Source: Phascolomyces articulosus
Lineage: Eukaryota > Mucoromycota > Mucoromycetes > Mucorales > Lichtheimiaceae
DNA length: 64,000 bases
Assembly (NCBI GenBank): GCA_025677815.1
Contig: JAIXMP010000040.1
Location: 124,001 to 188,000, forward strand
Reading direction: 5' to 3'
Shown: positions 1-11,861 of the stretch, in pieces
How positions within the stretch are numbered: position 1 is the stretch's first letter
How the letters are laid out: every line of letters begins with the position of its first letter
The notes under the pieces: model-generated
What the model saw: only the letters and a program-made list of their open reading frames with translations
Told to the model about the DNA's origin: nothing
The model's database searches: none
Translations under genes and position numbers: made by a program

Positions 1-819
1 ATTCCTTCCTTCACTATCATGAGCGGTTTGCCTTTCGGTGACATTTTGCCCAACTTCAACCCAGTAAGTGTTTTGATATTTATTTTGATAATAGAATTTG
101 TTTATCATGGTTTTAGGAAATAGATATGGAAAAAAGAACTAATATGTTGTTATGATGATTAGATGATGTTGTTGCACGGTGAACAATACCTTGAAGTCAA
201 GAAGGCCATCCCTACTTCTGGTACCTTGAAGTCCGAAGCCCGTATCATTGAAATCACTGATAAGGGTAAGGGTGCCTCCGTTGTCCTTGCCGTCACCTCT
301 ACTGATGAATCTGGTGATGTTGTCTTTGAAAATCAATTCACCTTGTTCATCCGTGGTTCCGGTAACTTTGGTGGTCCCAAGAAGGGTGAAGACCGTGGTG
401 CCGCTTCTGCTGCTAACGTTCCTCCTCAACGTAAGCCTGATGCCGTTGTCACCGAAAAGACCAGCGAAGATCAAGCTGCTTTGTACCGTCTCTCTGGTGA
501 TTACAATCCTCTTCACTTGGATCCTCAAATGGCTGCCGTCGGTGGTTTCGATGTCCCCATTCTTCACGGTTTGTGCTCCTTCGGTATCTCTGGTAAGCAC
601 GTCTTGAAGACTTTCGGTAACAACGACCCTGCTACCTTCAAGAACATCAAGGCCCGTTTCGCCAAGCACGTCTTCCCTGGTGAAACTCTTGAAACCTCCA
701 TGTGGAAGGAAGGTAACAAGGTTATCTTCCAAACTCGTGTCATTGAACGTGATGTTATTGCCATCTCTGCAGCTGCTGTTGAATTCGCTGCTCCTGAAGG
801 CCGTGACAGCAAGTTGTAA
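1..819 (+). CDS. FOX2: Peroxisomal multifunctional beta-oxidation enzyme (Fox2 type), 3' part: hydratase-2 domain
   Basis: The C-terminal part of a gene that begins upstream of the window. Exons 1-63 and 163-819 join in phase 0 (donor GTAAGT at 64, acceptor AG at 161-162). The last roughly 140 residues form a MaoC/hot-dog 2-enoyl-CoA hydratase-2 domain; the segment DYNPLHLDP followed by LHGLCSFG is the characteristic hydratase-2 motif, carrying the catalytic Asp and His. The protein ends in Ser-Lys-Leu, a perfect PTS1, so it is expected in the peroxisome matrix. In fungi this domain normally ends the Fox2 protein, after two short-chain dehydrogenase domains, and makes D-3-hydroxyacyl-CoA during fatty-acid beta-oxidation. 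A stand-alone hydratase cannot be excluded because the 5' end is missing. It is convergent with the Trf4 gene downstream. Confidence 0.85.
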
Positions 820-1479
820 ATTTCTTTTATCCCATCTTTTCTTACCCATCTCATTCCACACAAAAAAAAACAACCTTTAAATTTCATCCTCCCACACACT
901 CACACAAAGCAAACAACCTTATCTATAATACCTCTTTTCTTTTCCATTTTCTGTAATTTCTGTTTTTATTTTGCACTTTACAAAAAAATTTGAATTAAAC
1001 AATGAAATCGTGCACACCCATATAGTGGTGGATTTGTGAATAATAATAATACTATTTTAATAAGTCAATTTTTTGTGAATCATAGGCAATGCTGCTATTT
1101 AAAAGAGATTTTTTATTTTTCATGTGAAAATTTGTTACACAGAAGATTGATCGAGGATATTTGTTTAATTAAGGTTATATAATTTGACATATGGGTTTTA
1201 ATTGACGGAATGATCAGGCTCGGGTCAGTGTAAAAGAGAGAATATAAGCAAAGTAAAAAAGAAAAGAGAAAAGGATACGATCTTTCGATCAATATAGCAA
1301 AAAGGAAAACAGGGGAGGAAAACGATATACAATATACGCAAATATTTTTAACAAAAGGTGGGATATATATACACTGATAAAATATGAAAAATGAATTAGA
1401 ATAGGCTTTTTGTTTATGGAAAATAGTCAATAGAGCAGAAGAGAATCAAGTCTGTATGTGTAGAAAAAAAAATAGGTGA
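820..1479. other. Convergent intergenic spacer
   Basis: About 660 bp between the stop codons of the Fox2-type gene and the Trf4-type gene. It is AT-rich with T- and A-runs that suit two 3' UTRs facing each other. I see no coding or RNA gene in it. Confidence 0.6.
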
Positions 1480-3431
1480 TCAAGGCAGTTCGGAAGTTTC
1501 CCAATTAAATGAACTTGCAGCTTCATCATTTACCCAAAGATGATTAGTGTAGATATCCGTCATGGCTTCTCTCAAATTGGCCATATCTCTTGGTATATAA
1601 AATACCCTGGAAAAGATGGATAATTGAAGACCATTTGGATTGTTAGGATTCAACATGTTTTGACTGAGCATTTTTTCCAATTCAAAAGCTCTTTGTGTCA
1701 TTACCATGTAGGCTGATTTGAAAGCTTTTGAAATGTAGATTGCATTGTACGATTTCATTCCAAGATCATTATTACGATCCATTGGATCTCTGATAGTGAA
1801 CACTGGCTTTCCGTTTTTGCTTCGAATGTTTCGTGACTATATTTTTTTTTTTGAAATAAAAAACCAAAAATCGCATGAAATTAGTGCCTTGATACTTTTT
1901 TCTCATTCACTTTTTATATTCGCCCCTCTTTACCTTTCCATAATAAGATCCTCGATTCAAGACGCAAATACCCAATTCTTCCATTTGAAAACTAATACCA
2001 TAAAGTTGAAAGAATTCCAATAACAAAGTTCCAATGTTTGCTACCGGGTCAATTTCGCCTGAAGCAACTTTTGGATGCATCTAAAAAAATAAAAATTCAC
2101 TACAATGAGTTCCCTATTCTATCATTTTCCTTTTCTCTTTTTATTGTCCCATCCAATAATACCATACCTGTAAAAAGCTCATCACCATACAAACAATAGC
2201 ATAGCCACCTAAACCACCTGTAAACACTTCATTGTGTTTCCTTAGTGATAAAAACAGTTTAACAAGCAATGTAAGAGGGCGTAATCCGGGTTGGTCTCGA
2301 AGCATTTTGTTAATGCATTTTGCGCTATTAATTCCTGAATCGGAATCCAATGTAATATCGACCTTAAGCCCAGTAAGCGAATCTTCAAATTTAATGACAG
2401 GTACCTAATTTATATCAGATTTTTATTTCATTTAGCTTTTTTTTTTATCTCTCTTCCTTTCTTGAAAAAAAAAACCAGGAACAAGTAACTTACCGAAGCC
2501 TTTTCAATGACTTGGGGATTAGAACAAACATTGGACCGCTCCAAAGCACGGGCGATAGGGCGTAATCTGAGATCACCTTGAACGACAACATCAATGTCGC
2601 TTTAATGATAATTATTATTACTTTAGTGTTAGATACCAAATTGATCATCATCTATGTACATATACATATATATTTATCTATTGTTATTATTTCACTCTTC
2701 TTACCTGTTGGGTAAATAAAGGTTAGTTGAAAAACTTCCAAAGACTTCCACTTCAACATCAGGTTCAATATCATTAATAACAGTACGGATTTTGTGTATC
2801 AAGTATTCACGAATACGGACTTCTGCTTTTGTTGGTTCGAGGTATGCTAATAAGCTGGTAGCTTCGTCTTCAAGTCTATTTTTTTGTGCAATTACATAAA
2901 TATAAAAAGTGAATAAACAGAAAAAAATAAAAGAATTTCAAGACAAACACATTGTCAAAGAATAAAAAACATTAAACGTACATTTTTTTGACTGAGGGAC
3001 GTGGAGAAGAACTGCCAGAGCGTCGGAATGGGAGCCAGGGAAACATGGTGATATCTTCAGAATCATCGTTATCGTCATCTTGTAATCGTTTACGCTTGCG
3101 TGAATTAGAAATATCCCCTACGTCTGTTGTTGGTAAATCACCGAAATCCAATGAAATGAAATCATCGTTGGCTATCAAAGAAAGAAGAGAGAGACCAGAA
3201 GTTAGGAGCATTTGGCACTAAAAGCATTCAAAAACAGTATTTTTATTATTATTATTATTATTTACCAGCGATCGATTGAGAATGTTGTTCAAATCGAGTA
3301 TGTGTATTATTCACATTTTCATCGGATCTTAAGGATGCAGGGCTTCCTCGCTTTTGTTTTTTGCTGGGTCGACTGTTGCTATTTTGCTTCATCGCTTGAT
3401 CTTTTTTGCTACCTCTCTTTTTTTTAGGCAT
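1480..3431 (-). CDS. TRF4: Non-canonical poly(A) polymerase, Trf4/5 (PAPD5) family
   Basis: Seven exons on the minus strand (3266-3431, 2982-3171, 2705-2875, 2494-2599, 2168-2404, 1934-2080, 1480-1836) join in frame into 457 residues. The N-terminus is Lys/Ser-rich (MPKKKRGSKKDQ), like a nuclear localisation signal. The nucleotidyltransferase signature GSFSTNLYLPNSDIDVVV spans the exon 3/4 junction and supplies the two catalytic Asp residues. It is followed by the central domain and a PAP-associated domain (GSYYGK, then FTIRDPMD). In known fungi this enzyme is the polymerase of the TRAMP complex, adding short oligo(A) tails to nuclear RNAs for exosome decay. The start is the first ATG in exon 1. 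The length is somewhat short compared with yeast Trf4 (584 residues), mostly in the tails. Confidence 0.9.
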
Positions 3432-3842
3432 GGTGGAATAAGAAAAAAGAAACCAAAATTACAACTGGTTCCTCAGCCACGGGCAATATGGCAACAGTTG
3501 GAAAAATTCATATCCCGCTTTTAAAATGTCATTATGCATCATTTTTCTTACTAACGTTGGTACTAATTTAATGTTTGATATGGTTGCTACATTATTCACT
3601 GCCTCACATAACATATTGTTATAAACAGAGCTTCGGTTTTTGCAGCAGTATCTTTTCCAAAAAAAAAAAAAAAGATTCAGAGAACGCAGATGCACACAAA
3701 CTGGGAGTGATGGTTTTTATACCGCAGAATATGACATCAATAATAAATAACGTGAGTTTCCAAGTTTATATTTATAAAAAACATTAGTCTATAAAAATAT
3801 ACCTTCGTCCACTGTTTATTGTTGAATTAAATATTACCATTA
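3432..3842. other. Upstream region of the Trf4-type gene
   Basis: About 410 bp 5' of the Trf4-type start codon. Open frames exist on both strands (for example 3459-3695 minus), but they contain poly-Lys or poly-Phe read-through of A/T runs and match no family I know. Nothing convincing is seen. Confidence 0.45.
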
Positions 3843-4290
3843 CTATGTTATGGTATAATAACTATTAGATTGTTCATTACGTGGACAAACTTGTTCATCT
3901 TTAAATTTATGACCAAAACAACAAGTATCCTGCAACCGATGGGTTGGAAGAAGTTTGCTATAAAGTTCATGAAGTTGTACAAAATTAGGTTTTGATATAC
4001 TTACGTAAGAGATCAATTTTCCAGTGACCATATAAAGTTCTTGACCGAATAGTTGTTGGTATGTTGATAGAAGAAATACTTCTAGAAGGGTTATGTTGTA
4101 ATGGTGTTGTTCTTGGAAATTCATTTTCATAAAGAAGCAAAAAAAAGGGAATAGAAGTGTAAAGCTTATCAAGAAACTGAGGAGAAGTTTTATCGCCGAA
4201 TTTTTTTTTTTTATCAAATAAGATAATAGTATTAGAAGTATGGTATAGCAACTGGTTGAAAAGTAGAGCAACAACAAAAGATTGTTCCAT
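3843..4290 (-). pseudogene. Short two-exon gene or relic, weakly resembling TFIIH subunit Tfb4/p34
   Basis: Exons 4001-4290 and 3843-3957 join in frame (donor GTATAT, 43-nt intron, acceptor TATAG) into 134 residues. The N-terminal segment FNQLLYHTSNTIILFD resembles the second strand of the Tfb4 von Willebrand-like fold. The C-terminus has LLPT followed by DTCCFGHKFKDEQVC, which recalls the Tfb4 zinc-binding end (C-F-C-H, about seven residues, then V-C). Similarities occur in the same order as in Tfb4, but most of the fold (about 200 residues) is missing and the second half of the zinc motif is absent. This would fit a shrunken, decayed copy. The resemblance is from memory and short; it may be a coincidental reading frame. 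Confidence 0.3.
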
Positions 4291-5841
4291 TATTATTATA
4301 TGTATCTTCTGATTATTTTACATCAAGGTAATTCTTACAACAAAAGGTTCATAATTTCAATATTCGTGTTTACAATGTTGTCATAGCACAGTTGATAGTG
4401 GAGAAGGGGAGGAATATATATAAACACATATTTTAACCATAGCAATTTTTGACACACCCAGGAAGTGTTCTTTATTAGGCTATAACCTTTTCGCAATATT
4501 AATATATAGAGTTATATTAAAAAAATATATATCTTTTTTTTTTCAAGCAAGTAGTTGTTTCGTGGATACGAATTAATGAAAATATCCTCTTGTTGCTTGT
4601 GTATATAGAAGGTCTCTCACTCTTTTTTTTTGGGTTTAATCACCTACACAGTACCAACCCGCTATTATCATAATATTTTTCAGTAAATTTATTTGTCAAT
4701 ACGTGTTTTACCTGATATCCAACAAGAGAAATAGACGATTCTTATTGCTTATCAGAAAGAAAGAAAAGACAACTTATGAAGAATTATATCCATTTATGAA
4801 GAATATATGTATCTTGAACGAAGAATTATAAGAGACAATGATTATATCCCTGGATCAAAGGATTTATGAAGATATGACACAAACAAGAGCATGCCAGTGA
4901 AAAGTAGAGGTATGAACATATCTGAACTTTCTCGCTTTTTTTTTATCAGTAAAGAGTACTTTATTGTTGCATGAATAAAGTGGGATTATTATTACAGTGG
5001 TGAGTATAATTATTTTAGATATTTATTTATTTTCAATAAAGCCTTCTAGTGATATACATATAACATTTCATTTGAATATTTTGATTAAATTATATATAGA
5101 TCGACCGATAACATAATAGTAACCGTATATTACGATCAACTACCAAATACCACCTAATGTTTATATCACCCGTTTATGTATTCTAATTGGTGTGCCTTAT
5201 TATGTCCTGAAACAATTTTTCTGTACCTTGATATCATTGGCTACAGAGTTATTGGAGTTAGTACTACTGTGAAATAGACATGGAAATCATAGGTAGACTT
5301 TTTTTATGATGAATTAACAGCATATAACAAAATACGTATGTATGAGATGCAAGGCATAAGTGGATCAGTTTAATAGATAGGAACACATGATGCGGAGGAT
5401 TACCACTATATCGTTGAAGAAATCATTATCTAAATACAAATGGATATTTCCTTTTTCTTTGTATCTAAACTAGTTGCTATATTATTAAGATGATATTCTT
5501 TACATGTCAATTTGACGTGTTAAACTTTATTACTGCGAAAATGAAATGTATTATGCAAAGATTTAAAAATAATGTCATAACAACATCCCAGGACTTTTTT
5601 TTTTCGTAGCTGCCAAGGTTGATAGCTCCTTTTATCCCAGCCACGTTCAGCGCAGCAAGTTCGGGCAATTGATCTTATTTGACCAATCTAAAAATAGAGT
5701 AAATTCACATTTATTTATTTCTCTGCTTTAAAACACCCAGGTTAGAGACCTTTTTCCTTGTTCTTTTTTTATTCACATTATTATTCCCTCACCTCTCCTT
5801 TTTTTCATACATTTTTTTCAAACAATAGTCAACAAAAAAAC
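4291..5841. other. Gene-poor AT-rich intergenic region
   Basis: About 1.55 kb with no persuasive coding stretch or RNA gene. It is AT-rich with many stop codons in all frames. The last 200 bp, including a pyrimidine-rich stretch before 5842, are presumably the promoter and 5' UTR of the SEC9 gene. Confidence 0.5.
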
Positions 5842-7053
5842 ATGGGTTTCTGGAAATCGAAGAAAGACAAAGGCTCACCTTCCATCTCTTCTGATTCAAC
5901 CAATCCATTTGAATCTGATACTGCCAGCAGCGCAGCTTATTCTTCACAATCCTCGGCTCCTTCTTATAGAAGCTCACCTTCACAAGATTATGGCTCTCCC
6001 CAATATAGTAATGGGGGCGGTCGTTATGGTACTCGACGAGACGATCAATACGAAGCTCAACAACGTAATGAACTTTTTGCTGGTGCTAGTGACCGTCGTA
6101 TTCCTCCTTCAGAACGTTTTGGCGGGGGTGGCTATGATAACGATGAACAAGATGGAGGTCGTCAAGCTTATGGAAAAAGCCGTTATGCCGATGACGAAGA
6201 TGAAGAAGTCGGTAACATTAAGTCACAAATCCGAGATGTCAAGCAAGAATCTTTGGAAAGTACTCGAAGAGCCCTCCAAAAACTTAACGAAACTGAAGAA
6301 TCAGCTGCTAATACTATGAATATGCTTGGTCAACAATCCTGTAAGTAATATCAACCAAAAAAGGGAAATATACATGGATGGTTATATGGCTGTTTACGTG
6401 GAATAGGAAAGGGTGCACTGTTTTGCTTTTTTTGCGTGAGATAAAGAGGATATATATAGATATATAGATATATATAGTATATTAATCAATTAAATATATA
6501 TATAATAGCCCAAATTGCCAACGTGGATCGAAACCTCGATTTATCCAAGGCATACTCTGACCGAGCCTCCAACCAAGCCAATGAATTGCAACAATTGAAC
6601 CGCTCCATTTTCATTCCTGTTGTCAAGAATCCATTTACCCGAAGCAAGCGTCAACAACGAGAAATTGAAGCCCTTCAAAGAGATCAACAAGAACATATGG
6701 AAGAGCGTGATCGTATCCGTCAATATGAATATGAATCCAACGCTCGTCTTGAACAAGCACAACGTCGAAATGATCGTGTTTCAGCCAATGCAGGATACCG
6801 TCGTGGTCGTTCCGATGCGGATAAACGAAGATACCAATTTGAAGCAGATGAAGAAGATGATGCTGTTGAAGATGAAATTGATGGAAACTTGGATTTACTT
6901 GGTGGTGCTACTGCTCGTTTGAAGAACATGGCTTTGACCATGAATGAAGAATTGGATAGTCAAAACAAACAATTGGACAAGTTGAACAAAAAGGTCGATC
7001 CACTTAGTCAAAAATTGGCTTCTACTACTCACAGACTCAACAAGACCAGATAA
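5842..7053 (+). CDS. SEC9: t-SNARE Sec9 / SNAP-25 family protein
   Basis: Two exons (5842-6340 and 6509-7053) give 347 residues. The ATG at 5842 follows AACAAAAAAAC and begins MGFWKSKKDKG. The first 130 residues are Ser/Gly/Asp-rich and disordered. A Qb SNARE helix follows (SLESTRRALQKLNETEESA to about residue 200), with zero-layer Gln in LGQQSSQ near residue 165. A charged linker leads to a C-terminal Qc SNARE helix whose zero-layer Gln lies in LDSQNKQLD, matching SNAP-25 QNRQID. Two SNARE helices in one chain without a membrane span define this family. It pairs with a syntaxin and a synaptobrevin for exocytic vesicle fusion at the plasma membrane. No palmitoylated Cys cluster is visible, as in yeast Sec9. 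The intron falls just after the first zero layer. Confidence 0.92.
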
Positions 7054-7481
7054 ACAATTCTTCTTTTAATTTGTCATCTCCCTCCAATCCATCTCTTTTT
7101 CTTTCTTCATCACTACTACTTCTCTATTCTTTTTTTAAATAACAAAAATAATAAAAAGATATATTTATCATGTACTTTTTTTTATGCTGTAATTAGTCCA
7201 AATAAGGCGGTTTTTATATTTTAAAAAAAAGTTTGTAAAAATAAAACTAGAGAGAAAGAGAAAAGGTTTAATGTACACAAATATATAATAGGGGAAGGGA
7301 TTGGTTGAAAAGAAAAGGATCAAGGATGATAACGTGTGTTTGAATGTGAATGGATAAAGAAATTACAACAACAAAATACAAATAAAGATGAGAAAAGAAA
7401 GAAAATATATGCGAAATCGATTAATTTTTTGGGGAAAGAGGAGGAAGAAGAGAAAGAAAACAAATAAAGAATACTGGAGAT
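7054..7481. other. Convergent spacer between SEC9 and the coiled-coil gene
   Basis: About 430 bp containing two facing 3' ends, with AT-rich polyadenylation-type sequence. No gene is seen. Confidence 0.55.
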
Positions 7482-9353
7482 TTAATGTGCTGTCATGTTA
7501 TTGGGATTCCAAGTGGTATTATTATTTTTAGTAGTGGTAGAATCTGGTCCTTCTAAACGACGCAATGCTTCGAGATAAGGATCATGCTCTTCTTCAAACA
7601 TATCATCCTTTAGATAGTTACTATACATGGCCTCAAAGTTGTTATGAGAAGTAGGAGATTGTTCTTTTTTCTGTTGATGTTGTTGTCTTCCATAATAATC
7701 GGCTCCTGTAGATGATGACCAAGATGTGACTGACGAAACAATGGATTCTTCATGATAAGAACTGATGGAATCACGAGCAGAAGACTTGGAAGGAGAGCTG
7801 GTACTAGTAGCAGTAGGTGGTACTGGAGGTAATGGATCACGTGGAGGTGCTGTAGGTGGTGGTGTATTTCTACCATCAACAATAGGATTTTGTTGTTGTC
7901 GTTGATAAGGAAGATATTGTTTTTGTTGATTATAATTACTGCCACTGGTAGTAGGTGGTCGAGCAAGTTCGGCCAGAATATCAAAAGAAGAGGCACCAGG
8001 ACGACTTGCACCGAGTTTTACTTTTTTAAGCATATCTTCACGCTCATTCAGTAATTGTGTCAAAAGGGCTCGCTTATCTTCTAATTCAACTCGTTGTGAT
8101 TCCACTTGATCTCTTAACGCACGTTCCAAACTATTGTTTTGGCTACTTGTTTCGAGTGTAGGACTTGCTAAACTCGCATTACGTGGTGGACGAGGTGCTA
8201 ATTTAGTATTTGGTGTTGATACAAGTTTAGATTCCAAGGTGGTAATCAAATCTTCTTGTTTTTTTAATACTTGTTGCAATGTTTTGGTACGTAAACGTTC
8301 TTGTTCTAATTCGGACAAGTAGTGCTGCACAGCAATTTTTGTGCCTTCATCTGCAGCACGGAGTTGTTCAGTAAGGAAAGCAATTTGTTCTTCGGGTGGT
8401 GCGTTGCTGTTGTTGTTATTGTTGCTATATCGAATCGTGCCTCGAATTTCACCATCTTCAGTAGGACGTTCACTTTGAATACCAAATGAAGAATTTTCAT
8501 CTTCATCTTCTTCATAAGCATCAAGAATATTATGCATAAATTCACTATGGTCTTCGTCATGGTCATGGTCATCATATTCATTTTCGTGATGTTGCTGTTC
8601 TGATTCTTGTTGTGGTTGTTTGTCTTGCTGATTAAAGATTCCCGAGAGTCGATGTTGAAATACGGGGGAAATAGGTGTATCCAAATTTCCTTGACGCTCA
8701 CGATACATGCGTAATTCTTGCTCTAACCCATCTCGTTCTTCAGAGACCTGTTCGAGTTTTTGTGCAAGATATTCCACACGGATTTCATAATCGCGGACTT
8801 TGGTCGAATCCGCTTCATAAGTGCCAATTTGTTCTTTGAGTTGTTCAAGTTCTTGTTCAGCTGCCTCTGCCTTTTTCACCGATTCTTGATAAAGTGTCGT
8901 AAGTTCTTGTGATAACATATCTACTTGTGTTCGAGTTAATCCGTTTTTAGCTGTTGTCGTTGTTAGTGGTTTTGGTTTCGAAATAGGTGTTGTTGTTTCT
9001 GTTGCTGGCGTAATAGTAGTAGTGGTAGTAGGTGAACGAAGTGTTGGACGATCATTAGTTCTTAGTATGGCTGTTGCAGGAGTAGAAGTAGTAGGTGATA
9101 GTGGTGACCGTGGTGAAGGAGGAGGAGGCGGACGCGCAACAGTTGTATCATTACCAAATTTGCTTAATAATGAAGCAACACCATTCCCACCACCTGTTCG
9201 AATACGATTTAATTCTTTGATAGCTGCTTCGGTTGTCGGTTTATTATTATTATTGATGGAAGCAGAGGTTGGGCTAGGTGATCGTCCTCGTTGTTGTTGG
9301 TCCAACCGTTCCTCGCTTGTATTTAAAAAAGCGACGGCCGATAACACACTCAT
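7482..9353 (-). CDS. Unrecognised coiled-coil, low-complexity protein
   Basis: An uninterrupted 623-codon frame, the only long single-exon gene in the window besides the last POL2 exon. Residues 1-140 are Pro/Thr/Ser-rich with a run of prolines (RPPPPPSPRSPLSP). Residues about 140-220 form a strongly heptad-like coiled coil (LSQELTTLYQESVKKAEAAE). An acidic stretch follows, then a second coiled coil at about 320-440. The C-terminal 180 residues are Pro/Ser/Gln-rich and disordered, ending in an Asn/Thr-rich tail. This plan suits a scaffold or cytoskeletal/polarity protein, but no domain identifies it and I assign no function. The first residues MSVLSAVAFLNTSEERL may be a short conserved N-terminal helix. 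The start is the first ATG of the frame. Confidence 0.72.
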   Translation of the reverse strand: MSVLSAVAFLNTSEERLDQQQRGRSPSPTSASINNNNKPTTEAAIKELNRIRTGGGNGVASLLSKFGNDTTVARPPPPPSPRSPLSPTTSTPATAILRTNDRPTLRSPTTTTTITPATETTTPISKPKPLTTTTAKNGLTRTQVDMLSQELTTLYQESVKKAEAAEQELEQLKEQIGTYEADSTKVRDYEIRVEYLAQKLEQVSEERDGLEQELRMYRERQGNLDTPISPVFQHRLSGIFNQQDKQPQQESEQQHHENEYDDHDHDEDHSEFMHNILDAYEEDEDENSSFGIQSERPTEDGEIRGTIRYSNNNNNSNAPPEEQIAFLTEQLRAADEGTKIAVQHYLSELEQERLRTKTLQQVLKKQEDLITTLESKLVSTPNTKLAPRPPRNASLASPTLETSSQNNSLERALRDQVESQRVELEDKRALLTQLLNEREDMLKKVKLGASRPGASSFDILAELARPPTTSGSNYNQQKQYLPYQRQQQNPIVDGRNTPPPTAPPRDPLPPVPPTATSTSSPSKSSARDSISSYHEESIVSSVTSWSSSTGADYYGRQQHQQKKEQSPTSHNNFEAMYSNYLKDDMFEEEHDPYLEALRRLEGPDSTTTKNNNTTWNPNNMTAH

Positions 9354-10005
9354 GACTTCAGAATATAATAATAATCAAAGGAATTAAAACAAATGAAGTG
9401 TCAAAAATATGTTATATTTATATATTGTTTTTCGTCGATTAAGTTGAAGGAAAGTAAAAGGAAGTCTGAAAATAAATAAAATAATAAAAAAGAAAGGCAG
9501 AATGTTTTAGGACGATCAGGGGGGCGCGGTAAGAAGATGAATGAAAGAAAAAGAGAGAGAGAAAGAGCGGAGAGAAGAGAAGAAGGATTGAAGGGTTGGA
9601 ATTAATGAAAAAAAAAAGTTTAAAAGCGGTGAATGTATAAAAATCAGCCAATGGATAAAAGAGTTTATATATTTAAAGCTCGTGCACATTAGACGACCTT
9701 ATTTAAATATGGTAAGTTCAAGCGTGTCACTTACAAGGTTTTGTATTAACCTGCGTAACTTTCATCTTACACAACAGACACGCAACACAACGAATTTCTC
9801 TTCCTTCAATCAAATCAATCCGAGAATCTTGTTTTTTTCATTTCATTAATATAAATTTGCACTACATTCATCTTGTTACTATTATTATTTATATATACTA
9901 TACCAGAAACATGGTAAAACAAGTAAATTCTATATAAATATATCCCAAATATAACATCAATAAACAAACAAAGAAAATCCATCTCAACCATGAAAATGAC
10001 ATAGG
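9354..10005. other. Spacer between the coiled-coil gene and the inverted-repeat element
   Basis: About 650 bp. The half nearest the coiled-coil gene is purine-rich on the plus strand (pyrimidine-rich in the direction of transcription) and is probably its promoter and 5' UTR. Open frames here (9439-9651, 9815-10012 minus) are hydrophobic read-throughs of T-runs. Nothing else is supported. Confidence 0.45.
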
Positions 10006-10253
10006 ATTTCACTAATGGTTAGTCTGTCTTACTTTTCAGACCGGTAGGGCACCAATTTTCCCATTTCCCGCCTGATGAAGATTAAATTAGCCCACGAATT
10101 TTTTTAACTTGCTAATTGGTTTTTTTTTATAAATTTTCACTTCGATGTTTCGTACATTTTATTTAGCGTTTGGCTTATACACACTTTATAATAAAAACAA
10201 CTGTATGTACTTTTTTTATAAGCTCGCATCCAAGGAATTTTAACCCGGTTGCC
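10006..10253 (+). repeat. Left arm of the long inverted repeat
   Basis: Pairs in reverse complement with 11862-12164. The best-conserved part is 10031-10240. It begins ACTTTTCAGACCGGTAGGGC on the plus strand. Confidence 0.65.
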
Positions 10254-11861
10254 TATGTTATTTTTATTTGACAGATTGTAGACCTAACCACACCCAGAAA
10301 AAAAATGGCCCTATACCATACGTTGAAACCCAAACTGAAAAACAATAACACATATCAGAAATTTATTCAGTCAATATTAACATAACAGACCATTTAACAT
10401 TTTCGACTTTTTAAGTAAACTATAAAGTTCATCTTCCTTTTCTTTGATAGTCGTTTCCGATTTTCTTTTTGCATTTTTAACGTCACTAATACACTCGCCA
10501 TCCGCTCCCGATGTTGTTATTGCTATGGATATTGTTGTGACTATCAGTGGTAGTAATTGTATTGTTGTTACAGGTATTGTTATCTGCGTTACCATTGTTG
10601 TCACGAATTCAGTATCAATGATATCGTTACTTTGATTGCCGTGATCATCATTAAAACTTTTACATGCGGATGAAACTGGGCTCATGCAGGGCTATACGGT
10701 AAAAACTCTAGGGCTTTCTATTCGGCCGGAAGCCCCGTAAGTTTGCTTCATTTTTTTACATTAAATATCTGAAGTGGGTTGTCATGTCATGAAGGGGATC
10801 GCTTATTACCATCATATAACATATAAAACAAATCATTATGATCATAGATAGTGACATTACCGGCGGGTGCCTCGCAAACTTCGAGTGACCAACAGTTCAG
10901 GAGATGGTTTGCATTTTTCAAAATTTCGACACTACCGTTCCTGAATACCGTCAGCTCGACCGACTTGAAAGCACTAGTAGACTCCTAAACAAAGAAAGCA
11001 GTCATTAACCAAATTTTATACATGTCAAAGATATTGTTTACATACATATTGAGCAGGATTGTTGTTATATAAACTGGGATTAACAACAACATTTGTGTGT
11101 CTTTTACAATGTGTTTTTTTTGCATGTTATAGATGTGGTAGAAACTTGCTACACTTGGATGATCCTTGAAATAAAAAGAACAAAGGTACTAGGATAACCC
11201 AATCAATATTAAATTAAGTAGGCATTAAGCTATATTCCTTTGTCTCACCGATTGGTTGAAGGTTTGATAACATGTAGAGGCAAGTGAGCGCATTTTTTTA
11301 AACTGTTTTTTCAAGCTCTCACATGTCATATCTTTCAATACATCGCTCGCAAGTTGTGCACGACATAATCGATTGCTACACGTGAGGTACAGGAGAACAT
11401 GTAAAAATGATCTTTCGTAGTAAACATACCTTTTTCTTTTGGTCATCTTTTGCAGGTGGAATTAGGTCTGTTTTCGTGGAAGGCACTTTTATATGTGGAT
11501 TGCTAATCACCTCCTCACGTCTGGGAAGCTGTTATTTTCTTCAAGGTAATACGCCAAGTATTAGCAGCTTATTTATCTAATTTTGGAAGCACTGAAGTAA
11601 CAGATGTTCTCGATAAAAACGATATGCACAGAGGGAAGTTGATGTCGGGTGTGGAATTTGGTTTATTTGCCCACCAACTGTGAATTTTTATCAATGGACT
11701 CTGATAAAATTCAAAGCTTGTGTGAATTGCAAGTTTTCAACAAAGAATGACTCTTGGACACCATGATGCATCATCGGCTCCACCAAGCATGATACCGTCA
11801 GGGTGAATGAAACACATTATATCTTTTCTAAAGATTGTATCCTGGAAGGATCAAAAGCATA

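Noticed and set aside
139..899. Long minus- and plus-strand open frames overlapping the Fox2-type exon
   Set aside because: They are shadows of a high-codon-bias gene; only the plus frame ending in SKL matches a family.
3459..3695. 78-codon minus frame just upstream of the Trf4-type gene
   Set aside because: It contains a poly-Phe/Lys read-through of an A-run and matches no family; it lies in the promoter region.
9022..9387. Plus-strand frame opposite the start of the coiled-coil gene
   Set aside because: Gly/Val-rich complement of Pro/Thr-rich coding sequence; no independent support.
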